A DNA stretch of 64,000 bases from Paracoccus denitrificans (GTDB lineage Bacteria > Pseudomonadota > Alphaproteobacteria > Rhodobacterales > Rhodobacteraceae): positions 1 through 64,000 of the forward strand of contig NZ_FNEA01000008.1 in the NCBI RefSeq assembly GCF_900100045.1, read 5' to 3'. Numbering within the stretch: position 1 is the first letter of the stretch; the number at the start of each line of letters is the position of its first letter. Both the position numbers and the translations under genes were made by a program. The notes below the pieces were generated by a model. The model saw only the letters and a list, made by a program, of their open reading frames with translations. It was not told where the DNA came from and ran no database searches. Positions 1 through 8,157 of this stretch are shown here, piece by piece.

Positions 1-3
1 ACA

Positions 4-23
4 CTAGGGCGTGTGGGGATTCA
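4..23 (+). repeat. Left terminal inverted repeat of the IS
   Basis: This 20-bp sequence, beginning CTAGGGCGTG, is the exact reverse complement of 804-823. It marks the end that lies downstream of the transposase. Confidence 0.9.
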
Positions 24-407
24 TCGTGAGTTGATAACGGCTGCAGCGAGGTAGACCATTGCTTCGAAGCTCTGATCGGTTTTGCAGGCACGCATGGCGA
101 TGCGCTTGAACTCCTTCAGCTTGCAGAAGAAGTTCTCGATGAGGTGGCGCCAGGCGTAGATGTCGGGGTCGATCCTGAGTTTCTGCGCGCGGGCGGGGTG
201 TTGTGAGATCACGATCCGAGCGCCGCGGTCGTTCAACTCGGCAACCAATGCATTGCTGTCGAAGGCCTTGTCGGCGATCAGCCCGTCGAAAGCGATCCCG
301 TCGATCAGCGGCGGCACCTCGACGCTGTCGTAGCGCTGGCCCGGCATCAGACGGAAGCGCACGAGGTTGCCCAAGGCATCGGTGAGGGCCAGAATCTTGG
401 TCGTCAT
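21..407 (-). CDS. IS5-family transposase, C-terminal frame (orfB)
   Basis: This 128-residue frame holds the rest of the DDE catalytic domain. It starts MTTKILALTDALGNLVRF, has the second Asp in LIADKAFDSNAL, and the catalytic Glu in RHLIENFFCKLKEFKRIA. It is most likely expressed as a fusion with orfA by -1 frameshifting, not from its own ATG, because the frame remains open upstream through SQAIGRSKGG. All three acidic catalytic residues are present across the two frames. Confidence 0.85.
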   Translation of the reverse strand: MTTKILALTDALGNLVRFRLMPGQRYDSVEVPPLIDGIAFDGLIADKAFDSNALVAELNDRGARIVISQHPARAQKLRIDPDIYAWRHLIENFFCKLKEFKRIAMRACKTDQSFEAMVYLAAAVINSR

Positions 408-772
408 GCCGCCTTTGGAGCGGCCAATGGCCTGGCTCTGAGTCCCCCCTTTGCGCCCTGACCATGACGGTGGACCTTGACGATCGTCGCATCGACCATG
501 GCATATTCCAGGTCAGGCTCATCCGACAGCGCATCGAATATGCGCCTGAAAACATCGGCTTCCCGCCAATCTCGGAACCGCCGGAATGCCGTGTTCCAGT
601 TGCCGAACCGCTCCGGCAGGTCGCGCCACGGACTGCCCGTGCGCACAATCCACAGCACCGCCTCCAGAAACAACCGGTTGTCTTTGCCGCTGCGTCCAGG
701 GTCGCTTGGCTTACCCAGACAATGCGGCTCGATCTTCGCCCACTGGGCATCCGTCAGAACATCGCGATCCAT
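404..772 (-). CDS. IS5-family transposase, N-terminal frame (orfA)
   Basis: This 122-residue frame carries the N-terminal half of an IS5/DUF4096-type transposase. It contains the LTDAQWAKIEP opening, a WRDLPERFGNWNT segment typical of the helix-turn-helix part, and the first catalytic Asp in AMVDATIVKVHRHG. The last 20 or so residues (after GAKGG) are out of frame and do not look like transposase. The productive reading shifts to the other frame at an A3G6 run (plus-strand 444-452) and continues into the next entry. The fused product catalyses cut-and-paste movement of the element. Confidence 0.85.
   Translation of the reverse strand: MDRDVLTDAQWAKIEPHCLGKPSDPGRSGKDNRLFLEAVLWIVRTGSPWRDLPERFGNWNTAFRRFRDWREADVFRRIFDALSDEPDLEYAMVDATIVKVHRHGQGAKGGLRARPLAAPKAA
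444..452 (-). other. Likely -1 programmed frameshift site in the transposase
   Basis: On the coding strand this is AAAGGGGGG. OrfA reads GCA-AAG-GGG-GGA, and the transposase-like continuation (GTQSQAIGRSKGG) requires reading AAA-GGG-GGG-ACT, which is a -1 slip. Slippery A/G runs at this place are common in IS427-group elements. Confidence 0.65.
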
Positions 773-803
773 CCGGAGGATGAATCACATCAACCCCCGT
801 TTG

Positions 804-823
804 TGAATCCCCACACGCCCTAG
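804..823 (-). repeat. Right terminal inverted repeat of the IS
   Basis: This 20-bp sequence, ending CACGCCCTAG, is the exact reverse complement of 4-23. The transposase start codon lies about 30 bp inside it. Confidence 0.9.
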
Positions 824-1086
824 CACACAACATCAAGTAAGTGGTCGCATTGGTCGGCATCCGACATCTGATAGCGGCCATACCGGGATGATCAGGCGCA
901 AGGACACCCAAAAATCGGCACGGGTCTTGCTGATACAGCACGAAACGCACAGCAGCCCCTGCCGATGTGCAAGCGACGCAGAGTTTTGCCACAACCCCGG
1001 CCCATACCAGCATCAGGGCCGACCAGGCATTCACCCGCCGGCACCTGAAATTGCGGGCTGCCCCCGGGAACCGCCGCAGCGACCGT
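824..1086. other. Intergenic remnant beside the IS
   Basis: No conserved gene is seen between the IS and the carbonic anhydrase gene. On the minus strand a frame from 1034 starts MNAWSALMLVWAGVV, is hydrophobic for about 30 residues and runs into the IS. It could be the first part of a small membrane protein cut by the insertion, but nothing in it is recognisable, so it is not called as a gene. Confidence 0.4.
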
Positions 1087-1737
1087 TCAGACGATCGGTG
1101 CGAAACCTCCGGCCTGATGGTCGTACTGCTCCAGCATTCCCTCGGCGATATCGTGCAAGACGCCGTGCAGCGACAGGTTGCCCGATTCGACCGCCATCTT
1201 CACGAAGGGAAAGGTCATCAGGTTCTCGAGCGAAATCAGCACTGCCTGCCGTTCGAGTTCGCGAATCTGCTGCTCTGGCGGCAGCGGGGTCACGCGCTCA
1301 TACCCCGGACGCAGGATGTCCATCCAGCGACCGACAAAGCTGGATTTCTCCTCAAGCTCGGGCGCATGGCCGGAACACATGGCATGGCATCCCTGCACGC
1401 CGCCGCAATTCGTATGCCCGACGACGACGATATGCGCGACCTTGAGCGTGTTCACCGCATATTCGACCGCGGCCGAGGTGCCGTGCTGCTCGCCATCCGG
1501 CGCATAGGGGGGGACCAGATTCGCGATGTTGCGATGAATGAAAAATTCGCCGGTATCCGCCCCGAAGATCGAGGTCACGTGCACGCGCGAATCACAGCAC
1601 GCAATGACCATGGCGCGGGGGTGCTGGCCGTCATCGGCCAACCGGCGATACCAGACCCGATTCTCGACAAAGGCTGTGGCGCGCCAACCATGATAGCGCT
1701 GGACCAGATACTGCGGCAGTGGACGTGCTTCTCTCAT
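1087..1737 (-). CDS. can: Beta-class carbonic anhydrase
   Basis: This enzyme interconverts CO2 and bicarbonate in the cytoplasm. The 216-residue length is normal for the bacterial beta class. The zinc ligands and catalytic dyad are visible: Cys47, Asp49 and Arg51 in ACCDSRV, then His108 and Cys111 in GHTNCGG. The N-terminal helix begins MREARPLPQYLVQRYHGW and the start at 1737 gives a usual length. It is transcribed away from the Hpt-like gene at 1881 and toward the IS, with no partner gene on its own strand. The class is firm; a link to inorganic carbon supply for carboxylases is general knowledge and not shown here. Confidence 0.93.
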   Translation of the reverse strand: MREARPLPQYLVQRYHGWRATAFVENRVWYRRLADDGQHPRAMVIACCDSRVHVTSIFGADTGEFFIHRNIANLVPPYAPDGEQHGTSAAVEYAVNTLKVAHIVVVGHTNCGGVQGCHAMCSGHAPELEEKSSFVGRWMDILRPGYERVTPLPPEQQIRELERQAVLISLENLMTFPFVKMAVESGNLSLHGVLHDIAEGMLEQYDHQAGGFAPIV

Positions 1738-1880
1738 TGCTTCCTCATCTACCGATCGAACGAGTGATAGCGGCTGAACCGATAAAGTTCGAGTGGTTTA
1801 GCGCAAGCCTCATAACCTTTTCTTGATGGATTGCTGCCAGTTTGCGCATCGGCGCGACAGGGCCCGACATGGGAGCAGGG

Positions 1881-2258
1881 ATGACCAAGATTGCAGTTCT
1901 GGCCATGGACGAAACCGTCCGGATCGACGTGCAAAGGCTTGAGCAGATCATTCGTGAACTGGGTGAGCCGGCGGCGGCACAAGTCATCGGCGCAGCATTG
2001 GAACAGCTTGCGCTGGCGCTGCGCCGCACGGTCGCGGCCTCGCAGCGCGGCGATCTCGGGGCCATTGTCGCCAGTGCCGACCAGCTTTCGCGGCTGGCCT
2101 GGCAGGTCGGGCTGGTCACCCTGGCCGGGGTCGCCATCGATGTCGGTGCTTGCGCCGAACGCCGGGACCCCCCTGCCCTGGCCGCCACGGTCCGCCGGCT
2201 GGAACGGATCGGCAATCGCTCCCTGACCGAGTTGTGGGATCCGCCGGACGACCGCTGA
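1881..2258 (+). CDS. Small helical protein, possible Hpt-like domain
   Basis: The protein has 125 residues (MTKIAVLAMDETVRIDVQRL...) and is predicted to be mostly amphipathic helix, with repeated Ala and Leu. A longer version from a TTG at 1842 is possible, but the ATG at 1881 has a purine-rich stretch just upstream and was chosen. The spacing of helices and the acidic/basic pattern resemble histidine phosphotransfer four-helix bundles. However, I see no clear phosphoacceptor His in an HxxKG-type context, so the function is unknown. It lies 72 bp before the M17 peptidase and may share its transcript. Confidence 0.6.
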   Translation: MTKIAVLAMDETVRIDVQRLEQIIRELGEPAAAQVIGAALEQLALALRRTVAASQRGDLGAIVASADQLSRLAWQVGLVTLAGVAIDVGACAERRDPPALAATVRRLERIGNRSLTELWDPPDDR

Positions 2259-2330
2259 GCGGATCGCGCCTTGCAGCCTCGCACCCGGGCGCTAGGGTGC
2301 CACAAAGGTCAAGAGATCACGAGCAAGCCG

Positions 2331-3734
2331 ATGATTCCCGAATTCGCCGATTCCGATGCCCCCTCGCTTCCGCTCTGGCTGATCCGGCCGGGCGAAGCCG
2401 AGCCCGTCCTGCCGCCCGAAATCGGCCCCTTTGCGGCGAACTGGGCCAGGGCGCAGGGTTTCGCGGCCAAGCCGGGGCAGGTCTGCCTGCTGCCCTCGGC
2501 CGAGGGCGGGCTCGACGGGGCGCTGTTCGGCATCGGCCCCGAACCGGCGGCCGCGGATCGCCCGGCGCGCGAACGCTTTGCGCTGGCACGAGCGGCCGAG
2601 GCCCTGCCTGCCGGCAATTGGCACCTGGCAAATCGCCCGCAAGGTTTCGACCTGACGCAAGGCGCCCTGGGCTGGCTTTTCGCGCAATACCGCTTCGACC
2701 GCTACAAGCGGATCGAGGCACCGCGCGCCCGGATCGTCTGCCCCGACGGGCTGGATCGCGACCGGCTGATCGCCATGGCGGCAGGAGAGTATCTGGCGCG
2801 CGACCTGATCAACACCCCGGCCTCGGACATGGGGCCGGGCGAGTTGGAGCAGGCCGCCCGCGAACTGGCCCAGAGGCATGGCGCGGAAATCGAGGTGACT
2901 TGCGGCGACGATCTGCTCGCGCGGAATTTCCCCATGATCCACGCCGTCGGCCGGGCCGGTGCTCAGCCGCCCCGGCTGATCGACATCCGCTTCCCGGGCG
3001 AGGGGCCGCGGCTGACGCTGGTCGGCAAGGGGGTCTGCTTCGACACCGGCGGGCTGGACATCAAGCCGTCCGCCTCGATGGCGCTGATGAAAAAGGACAT
3101 GGGCGGTGCTGCCAACGTGCTGGGACTGGCCGAGACCCTGGCCCGCCTGGGCCTGCACCGCGCCATGCAGCTGCGCATCCTGATCCCGGCGGTCGAAAAT
3201 GCCATCTCCGCCAATGCCTTCCGCCCCGGCGACGTGCTGACCAGCCGCAAGGGCCTGACGGTCGAGGTCAACAACACCGATGCCGAGGGCCGGCTGGTGC
3301 TGGCCGACGCGCTGGCGCTGGCGGATGAGGAGGCGCCGGATCTGCTGGTCTCGATGGCGACGCTGACCGGCGCCGCCCGCGTCGCGCTTGGTCCCGAACT
3401 GCCGCCATTCTTCTGCGACGACGACGCGCTGGCCGCCACGATCCAGGGCGCAGGCCGGGCCCATGCCGACCCGGTCTGGCGCCTGCCCTTCTGGGAGCCT
3501 TACGAGGCGATGATCGAGCCCGCCATCGCCGATCTGGACAACGCACCCTCGGGCGGCTTCGCCGGGGCGATCACTGCGGCACTGTTCCTGCGCCGCTTTA
3601 CCGGCCAGGCGCGGGCCTATGCGCATTTCGACATCTACGGCTGGCAGCCCAGCGCCGCACCGGGCCGGCCCAAGGGCGGCGCGGGCCAGGCCATGCGCGC
3701 CATCCTGCACGCCCTGCCGGAGATCCTGCGATGA
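2331..3734 (+). CDS. M17-family leucyl aminopeptidase
   Basis: This cytosolic metallo-aminopeptidase removes N-terminal residues from peptides. The C-terminal catalytic half has the family signature NTDAEGRL (Asn315 onward) and the metal/substrate segment VGKGVCFDTGGLDIKPS (Lys233, Asp238). The N-terminal half is the usual less conserved macrodomain-like region. The ATG at 2331 gives 467 residues, close to PepB/PepA-type enzymes; an upstream TTG at 2271 would add 20 unlike residues. The stop overlaps the start of the NlpC/P60 gene by four bases (ATGA), so the two are probably translationally coupled. Confidence 0.92.
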   Translation: MIPEFADSDAPSLPLWLIRPGEAEPVLPPEIGPFAANWARAQGFAAKPGQVCLLPSAEGGLDGALFGIGPEPAAADRPARERFALARAAEALPAGNWHLANRPQGFDLTQGALGWLFAQYRFDRYKRIEAPRARIVCPDGLDRDRLIAMAAGEYLARDLINTPASDMGPGELEQAARELAQRHGAEIEVTCGDDLLARNFPMIHAVGRAGAQPPRLIDIRFPGEGPRLTLVGKGVCFDTGGLDIKPSASMALMKKDMGGAANVLGLAETLARLGLHRAMQLRILIPAVENAISANAFRPGDVLTSRKGLTVEVNNTDAEGRLVLADALALADEEAPDLLVSMATLTGAARVALGPELPPFFCDDDALAATIQGAGRAHADPVWRLPFWEPYEAMIEPAIADLDNAPSGGFAGAITAALFLRRFTGQARAYAHFDIYGWQPSAAPGRPKGGAGQAMRAILHALPEILR

Positions 3735-4579
3735 CGGCACCCGACCGCCGCCTGACGCCGGCGACCGAGCGTATTGCGCTGGACTGCCTGCGCGGCATCC
3801 TGCAGCGCCCGGCCTATACCCCCGGCCAGCCGGTGCGGCTGGCGGTGCCGCTGGCCGACCTGTGCCGTGCGCCCGGAGGCGCCCGCGACCGTCAGTTGAA
3901 TTTCGGCGCGGATCTTGTGCTGCTGGAACAGGTGGATGGCTGGGCCTTCGTGCAGGCGGCGGCGGATGGCTATTGCGGCTGGGTCCGGGCCGAAGGGCTG
4001 GACGGGCAGATGCCCGCGATCACCCATCGCGTCAGCGCCCCCGCCACCCATGTCTATGCCGAGCCGAACATGAAGACGCCCGAGTCGATGCGCCTGTCGT
4101 TGGGTGCGCGGCTGTCGGTCATCGCCATGCAGGACGGTTTCGCCCGGCTGGCGCAGGGCGGCTGGGTGCCGGCCCAGCATATCTCGGACCGGCCCGAGCG
4201 CGATCCCGCCACGGTGGCCGAGCGTTTCCTGGGCACGCCTTATCTGTGGGGCGGCAACAGCCGCTGCGGCATCGACTGCTCGGGTCTGGCGCAGGCGGCG
4301 CTGGCGGCCTGCGCCGTGCCCTGCCCCGGCGACAGCGACCTGCAAGAGGCCGCCTTCGCCCCGGCCGACGACCGGGTCCGCCGCAACGACCTGCTGTTCT
4401 GGCCCGGCCATGTCGCCCTGGCGCTGGACGGCGAGCGCATGGTCCACGCCACTGCCTTCGCCATGGCGGTGATCGTCGAGCCTATCGCCCAGGCCATCGC
4501 CCGCATCGACGCCGCCGGGCAAGGGCCGTTTCGCGGCGCGCGGCGGCCCTCGCTTGCCGCGCAGGCCCGGTTTCCCTAG
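3731..4579 (+). CDS. NlpC/P60-family cysteine peptidase with SH3-like region
   Basis: This protein probably cleaves cell-wall peptides. The N-terminal two thirds (about residues 40-155) have two SH3-like stretches with GWAFVQAAADGYCGWV and GFARLAQGGWV. The C-terminal third is NlpC/P60: TPYLWGGNSRCGIDCSGLA carries the catalytic Cys183, and GHVALAL carries His227. No signal peptide is visible, which suggests that it works on recycled muropeptides in the cytoplasm, in line with the overlapping aminopeptidase gene. The pairing with an M17 peptidase supports a peptide-recycling role, but this is inference. Confidence 0.88.
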   Translation: MTAPDRRLTPATERIALDCLRGILQRPAYTPGQPVRLAVPLADLCRAPGGARDRQLNFGADLVLLEQVDGWAFVQAAADGYCGWVRAEGLDGQMPAITHRVSAPATHVYAEPNMKTPESMRLSLGARLSVIAMQDGFARLAQGGWVPAQHISDRPERDPATVAERFLGTPYLWGGNSRCGIDCSGLAQAALAACAVPCPGDSDLQEAAFAPADDRVRRNDLLFWPGHVALALDGERMVHATAFAMAVIVEPIAQAIARIDAAGQGPFRGARRPSLAAQARFP

Positions 4580-4601
4580 CCCCAAGCATAAGGAGGCACC
4601 T

Positions 4602-5657
4602 ATGGTTCATCTCTGGGTCCGCACGGAAAGCCGCGCCAACGAACGGCGGGTCGGCATTACTCCTGCGGGTGTGCGCGAGTTGATCGCGCAGGGCTTCCAC
4701 GTCACGGTCGAGGAAAGCCCGCATCGCATCCTGCCCATCGCCGATTACGCCGCAGCCGGGGCCGAGATCGCGCCCGAAGGCGCCTGGCCGGGTGCCCCGG
4801 CCGAGGCCGTCATCTTCGGCCTCAAGGAACTGCCCGAGGACGGCACGCCCCTGTCGCATCGCCACATCATGTTCGGCCATGCCTACAAGGGCCAGCCGGC
4901 CGGGCTGGCGCTGCTGCGCCGCTTTCGCGAAGGCGGCGGCACGCTTTACGATCTGGAATACCTGACCGACAGCGACGGCCGCAGGCTGGCGGCATTCGGC
5001 TATTGGGCCGGTTTCGCAGGGGCTGCGGTCACGCTGAAAGCCTGGGCGACGCAGCGACAGGGGGGCATCTGCGCGCCGGTCGCCGGCTGGCCATCGCAAG
5101 AGGCGATGCAGGACGAGTTGCGGGCCGAGCTGGACGCGACCGGCGCGCCGCGACCACATGCCATCGTGATCGGCGCGCTGGGACGGGTCGGCGGCGGTGC
5201 CTCGGACCTGCTGGCAGCAATGGGGGTGCGGGTCACGAAATGGGACATGGCCGAGACCGCCAGCGGCGGCCCGTTCCCCGAGATCCTGGCGCATGAACTG
5301 TTCATCAACTGCATCCTGGCCGGGCCACGAACCCCGGTCTTCGTGCCGCCCGAGGCGGTCGATCCCGGTCGGCGGCTGAGGGTGATCGGCGATGTCGCCT
5401 GCGATCCCTCCAGCGATTTCAACCCGGTCAAGGTCTATGACCGCGCGACCAACTGGGCCGAGCCGGTGATCCGCGTCGCCGATCATCCGCCGCTGGACGT
5501 GATGGCGATCGACAATCTGCCCTCGCTGCTGCCGCGCGAAAGCGCGCTGGACTATGCCGGGCAGCTGCTGCCGGTGCTGAAAGGCCTGGACCGCATCGAC
5601 GAGGGGGCATGGGGCCGGGCGCGGGCGACCTTCCAGGACCACCTCTCGGCGCTGTGA
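4602..5657 (+). CDS. Saccharopine dehydrogenase (alanine dehydrogenase/PNT-fold)
   Basis: The 351-residue protein has the alanine-dehydrogenase/transhydrogenase N-terminal fold (LWVRTESRANERRVGITPAGV) and a nucleotide-binding segment around VIGALGRVGGGASDLL. The pattern and length fit NAD-dependent, L-lysine-forming saccharopine dehydrogenase, which Rhodobacterales often carry. The ATG at 4602 follows an AGGAGG at 4591-4596, which fixes the start over the longer frame from 4554. It sits 22 bp after the NlpC/P60 gene in the same direction. The enzyme would act in lysine metabolism; direction and cofactor are not shown by sequence. Confidence 0.85.
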   Translation: MVHLWVRTESRANERRVGITPAGVRELIAQGFHVTVEESPHRILPIADYAAAGAEIAPEGAWPGAPAEAVIFGLKELPEDGTPLSHRHIMFGHAYKGQPAGLALLRRFREGGGTLYDLEYLTDSDGRRLAAFGYWAGFAGAAVTLKAWATQRQGGICAPVAGWPSQEAMQDELRAELDATGAPRPHAIVIGALGRVGGGASDLLAAMGVRVTKWDMAETASGGPFPEILAHELFINCILAGPRTPVFVPPEAVDPGRRLRVIGDVACDPSSDFNPVKVYDRATNWAEPVIRVADHPPLDVMAIDNLPSLLPRESALDYAGQLLPVLKGLDRIDEGAWGRARATFQDHLSAL

Positions 5658-5720
5658 CGGCGCGGGAACGCAAGCGCCGGCAGGCGCGTTGAGGCGCGAC
5701 CCTGCCAGACGGATGCGACC

Positions 5721-6905
5721 ATGATGCCGCGACGCGCCCTTGCCGCCAGCCTTGCCCTGTGCCTCGCCGCCTTGCCGGCGCTGGCCGAGTTGAACGACCG
5801 GCCGCCGAATGCCAGGGGGCAGGAGCCGGCCTTTCCAGGCCAGACCCGCGCGGCCGAGATCGACCAGCAGATCCCCATCTCTCGGACGCCGCTGATCCGG
5901 GGGCTCGGCAATCCCTGGGGCATGGCGCTTCTGCCCGATGGCGGGCTGTTGATCACCGAACGCCCCGGCACGCTGCGGCTTTATCGCGACGGCCGGCTGT
6001 CCGAGCCGATCCGGGGCCTGCCCCGGGTCGATGCCCGCGGCCAGGGCGGGCTGCTGGACGTGGCGGTGGCGCCGGACTTCGCCAGCACCCGGCAGGTCTG
6101 GTTCAGCTTTTCCGAACCGCGCGGCAACGGGCGGAACGCCACCGCGGTCGGCACCGGGCGGCTGTCGGACGACGGCACCGCGCTGGAGGAAATGCGCGTG
6201 CTCTTCCGGCAGGAGCCGGCATGGGCCTCAACCCTGCATTTCGGCTCGCGCCTGGTCTTCGACCGGCAGGGCCGGCTGTTCGTCACCACCGGCGAGCGCT
6301 CGCGGCCAGAGCCACGGCAGTTGGCGCAGGATCTGAACACCCATCTGGGCAAGGTGCTGCGCATCGACCCCGCAACCGGGGCTCCCGCACCCGGCAACCC
6401 GTTCAGCGACGGCCAGGCCCGGCCCGAGATCTGGTCCTGGGGCCATCGCAACATCCAGGCGGCGGCGCTGGACGCGCAGGGCCGGCTGTGGACGGTCGAG
6501 CACGGCCCGCAGGGCGGCGACGAACTCAACCGCCCCGAGCCAGGGCGCAATTACGGCTGGCCGGTCATCACCTATGGCCAGGATTACAGCGGCGCCCCCA
6601 TCGGCCAGGGCATCACCAGCCGCGAAGGCATGGAGCAGCCGGTCTATTACTGGGATCCGGTGATCGCGCCCAGCGGCATGCTGTTCTATGACGGCGCGAT
6701 GTTCCCGGAGCTTCGGGGCGATGCGCTGATCGGTGGCTTGCAGGCCGGGGCGGTGGTGCGGCTGCGGATCGAGGGCGACCGCGTGACCGGAGAGCAGCGC
6801 CTGGTCGAGGGCATCGGCCGGGTGCGCGACATCGAACTGGCGCCGGATGGTGCACTGCTGATCCTGACCGATGCCGGAGAGCTGATCCGGCTGGCGCGCG
6901 GCTGA
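5721..6905 (+). CDS. PQQ-dependent sugar dehydrogenase (soluble aldose type)
   Basis: This 394-residue protein starts with a signal peptide (MMPRRALAASLALCLAALPALA) and is therefore periplasmic. The rest is a glucose/sorbosone dehydrogenase beta-propeller with the typical segments GLGNPWGMALLPDGGLLITERPG, GQGGLLDVAVAPDF and HRNIQAAALD. Members such as E. coli YliI oxidise aldoses with PQQ. The gene is 63 bp downstream of the saccharopine dehydrogenase gene and appears to stand alone. Substrate cannot be told from the sequence. Confidence 0.88.
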   Translation: MMPRRALAASLALCLAALPALAELNDRPPNARGQEPAFPGQTRAAEIDQQIPISRTPLIRGLGNPWGMALLPDGGLLITERPGTLRLYRDGRLSEPIRGLPRVDARGQGGLLDVAVAPDFASTRQVWFSFSEPRGNGRNATAVGTGRLSDDGTALEEMRVLFRQEPAWASTLHFGSRLVFDRQGRLFVTTGERSRPEPRQLAQDLNTHLGKVLRIDPATGAPAPGNPFSDGQARPEIWSWGHRNIQAAALDAQGRLWTVEHGPQGGDELNRPEPGRNYGWPVITYGQDYSGAPIGQGITSREGMEQPVYYWDPVIAPSGMLFYDGAMFPELRGDALIGGLQAGAVVRLRIEGDRVTGEQRLVEGIGRVRDIELAPDGALLILTDAGELIRLARG

Positions 6906-7088
6906 CGGCGGGATACTCGCCTCCGAAGCATGGGGGCAGGCCCGGTCGCCGATGCCCGGTCCCGATCACGGCGTTGGACCCAAAGCCTGGCATCGACCCG
7001 ACGACCCCGGCATGATCCGCCGAGAGCCGGGAACCTGCGCTTGCTTCCGCAGGCTCGAACAGAACGGTTGCCGATCCGGTTCGGGCGG

Positions 7089-7460
7089 CTAGACGGGGCG
7101 CTGCAACTCGTCCTCGACCTCTTCGGGCGAAATGCCCAGTGCCTCCATCCCCGCTTCCAGGTAATCGGCCAGTTGCGGCTCACCCATCAGGTAGTCCTCG
7201 GTCGGGGAGCTGCGCTCGGCCTTGGCGGTCTCGATCGCCTCGTCCAGATCCTCGGGGCCGAAGGTATCGCGGCCGATCCACATCACCGCGACAAGGCTGG
7301 CCTGTTCGTCCTCGTTCAGGCTGGCGATGAATTCGGCAAGTTCGGTCTGGGTGCCATGGCCCTTGCGATGCCCGCTATGCGCCCAGGCGTTCACGCCGCT
7401 GTCGTATTCGCGGGCGCGAATGACGACATGGGCGATCTTTTCGGGACTGATTTCCAGCAT
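7089..7460 (-). CDS. DUF3775 domain-containing protein
   Basis: The 123-residue acidic protein starts MLEISPEKIAHVVIRAREYD and ends with GISPEEVEDEL. These features match the DUF3775 family of proteobacterial proteins of unknown function. The internal ATG at 7460 follows a GGAGG on the coding strand, while the longer frame to 7631 would overlap the sulfotransferase gene. It has no signal peptide or membrane segment. It lies 49 bp after the sulfotransferase-like gene in the same direction. Confidence 0.75.
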   Translation of the reverse strand: MLEISPEKIAHVVIRAREYDSGVNAWAHSGHRKGHGTQTELAEFIASLNEDEQASLVAVMWIGRDTFGPEDLDEAIETAKAERSSPTEDYLMGEPQLADYLEAGMEALGISPEEVEDELQRPV

Positions 7461-7509
7461 GACGGCTCCTCCGGGATCTGTCCATTTGTCGCCCCGACGG
7501 GCGCCCGGG

Positions 7510-8157
7510 TCAATCGGGATCGAAGCGATAGCCGAAGCGGGCGATGTCCTCGGCCGCGGCGCGTGCGACGATGCCGGCGGTTTCGGCGTCATAGGCCAGG
7601 CGCCAGTCCCCATGCTCCGAGCGGTTCTCATGCGGCAGCGGGTGCAGGGAAAAGCCCAGCCGAGCCTCGAGCTGCGGCAGGTCGGCGCCCAGATGTTCCA
7701 GCCGCAGGCAAAGCGCCGCGCGCTCTCCCTGCGGGCCGGTCAGGTAATGCCGGGCCGGAACCGCCAGTTGCGCCTGCGTCATCGGGTCGCGCAGGAAATC
7801 GGCAAAGCCGGCCGCCTTGGCCAGCCGCACCGAGGGATGCGCAAAGCCCTGACCGCGCAGCCAGGAATAATAGCTCAGCGCCCGCGCCCAGGGATTCCGC
7901 ACCAGGGTAAAGACCAGATAGTCGGCCAGGGCGGCCGCATCGACCAGCCCCTGGATATCGGCCAGCGTCGAATGTTTCCACAACCGCCCGCGCGCGGCCA
8001 CGCCCCTGACCCGGCGGCGGCGGTTGCGGCCCTTGGGCGTGTCGGACAGGATGATGTCATCCTTGCCCACCCGCGCCTCCAGCGCCATCGTCAAAGAGGT
8101 GCCGCCGGTTTTCGGAATATGGACAAAGACATAGCGGTGCCGGTGCGAGATGATCAT
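7510..8157 (-). CDS. Sulfotransferase family 2-like protein
   Basis: The 215-residue protein has the PAPS-binding motif [10 protein letters not shown] near the N-terminus (residues 13-22) and the second motif [13 protein letters not shown] around residue 70, which are the two hallmarks of this fold. Such enzymes transfer sulfate from PAPS to a carbohydrate or other acceptor. The start at 8157 overlaps the mutL stop by four bases (ATGA), so translation is probably coupled to mutL; the longer start at 8223 would run into mutL. There is no adjacent polysaccharide cluster, so the acceptor is unknown. Confidence 0.8.
   Translation of the reverse strand: MIISHRHRYVFVHIPKTGGTSLTMALEARVGKDDIILSDTPKGRNRRRRVRGVAARGRLWKHSTLADIQGLVDAAALADYLVFTLVRNPWARALSYYSWLRGQGFAHPSVRLAKAAGFADFLRDPMTQAQLAVPARHYLTGPQGERAALCLRLEHLGADLPQLEARLGFSLHPLPHENRSEHGDWRLAYDAETAGIVARAAAEDIARFGYRFDPD

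Larger units (their letters stand above)
4..823 (-). mobile_element. Complete IS5-family (IS427-like) insertion sequence
   Basis: The element is about 820 bp and is bounded by perfect 20-bp inverted repeats at 4-23 and 804-823. It encodes one transposase split over two overlapping frames on the minus strand, the usual design of the IS427 group of IS5. Both ends carry CTAG, which fits the short target preference of this group. Only three bases precede the left end, so the sequence it landed in cannot be judged from that side. Both transposase frames look intact, so the copy may still be active. Family assignment rests on protein motifs and layout, not on a database match. Confidence 0.9.

Noticed and set aside
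711..1034. A 107-codon minus-strand frame crossing the IS edge
   Set aside because: Its first part is hydrophobic, but it then runs into the IS and has no family match, so it is only noted under the intergenic entry.
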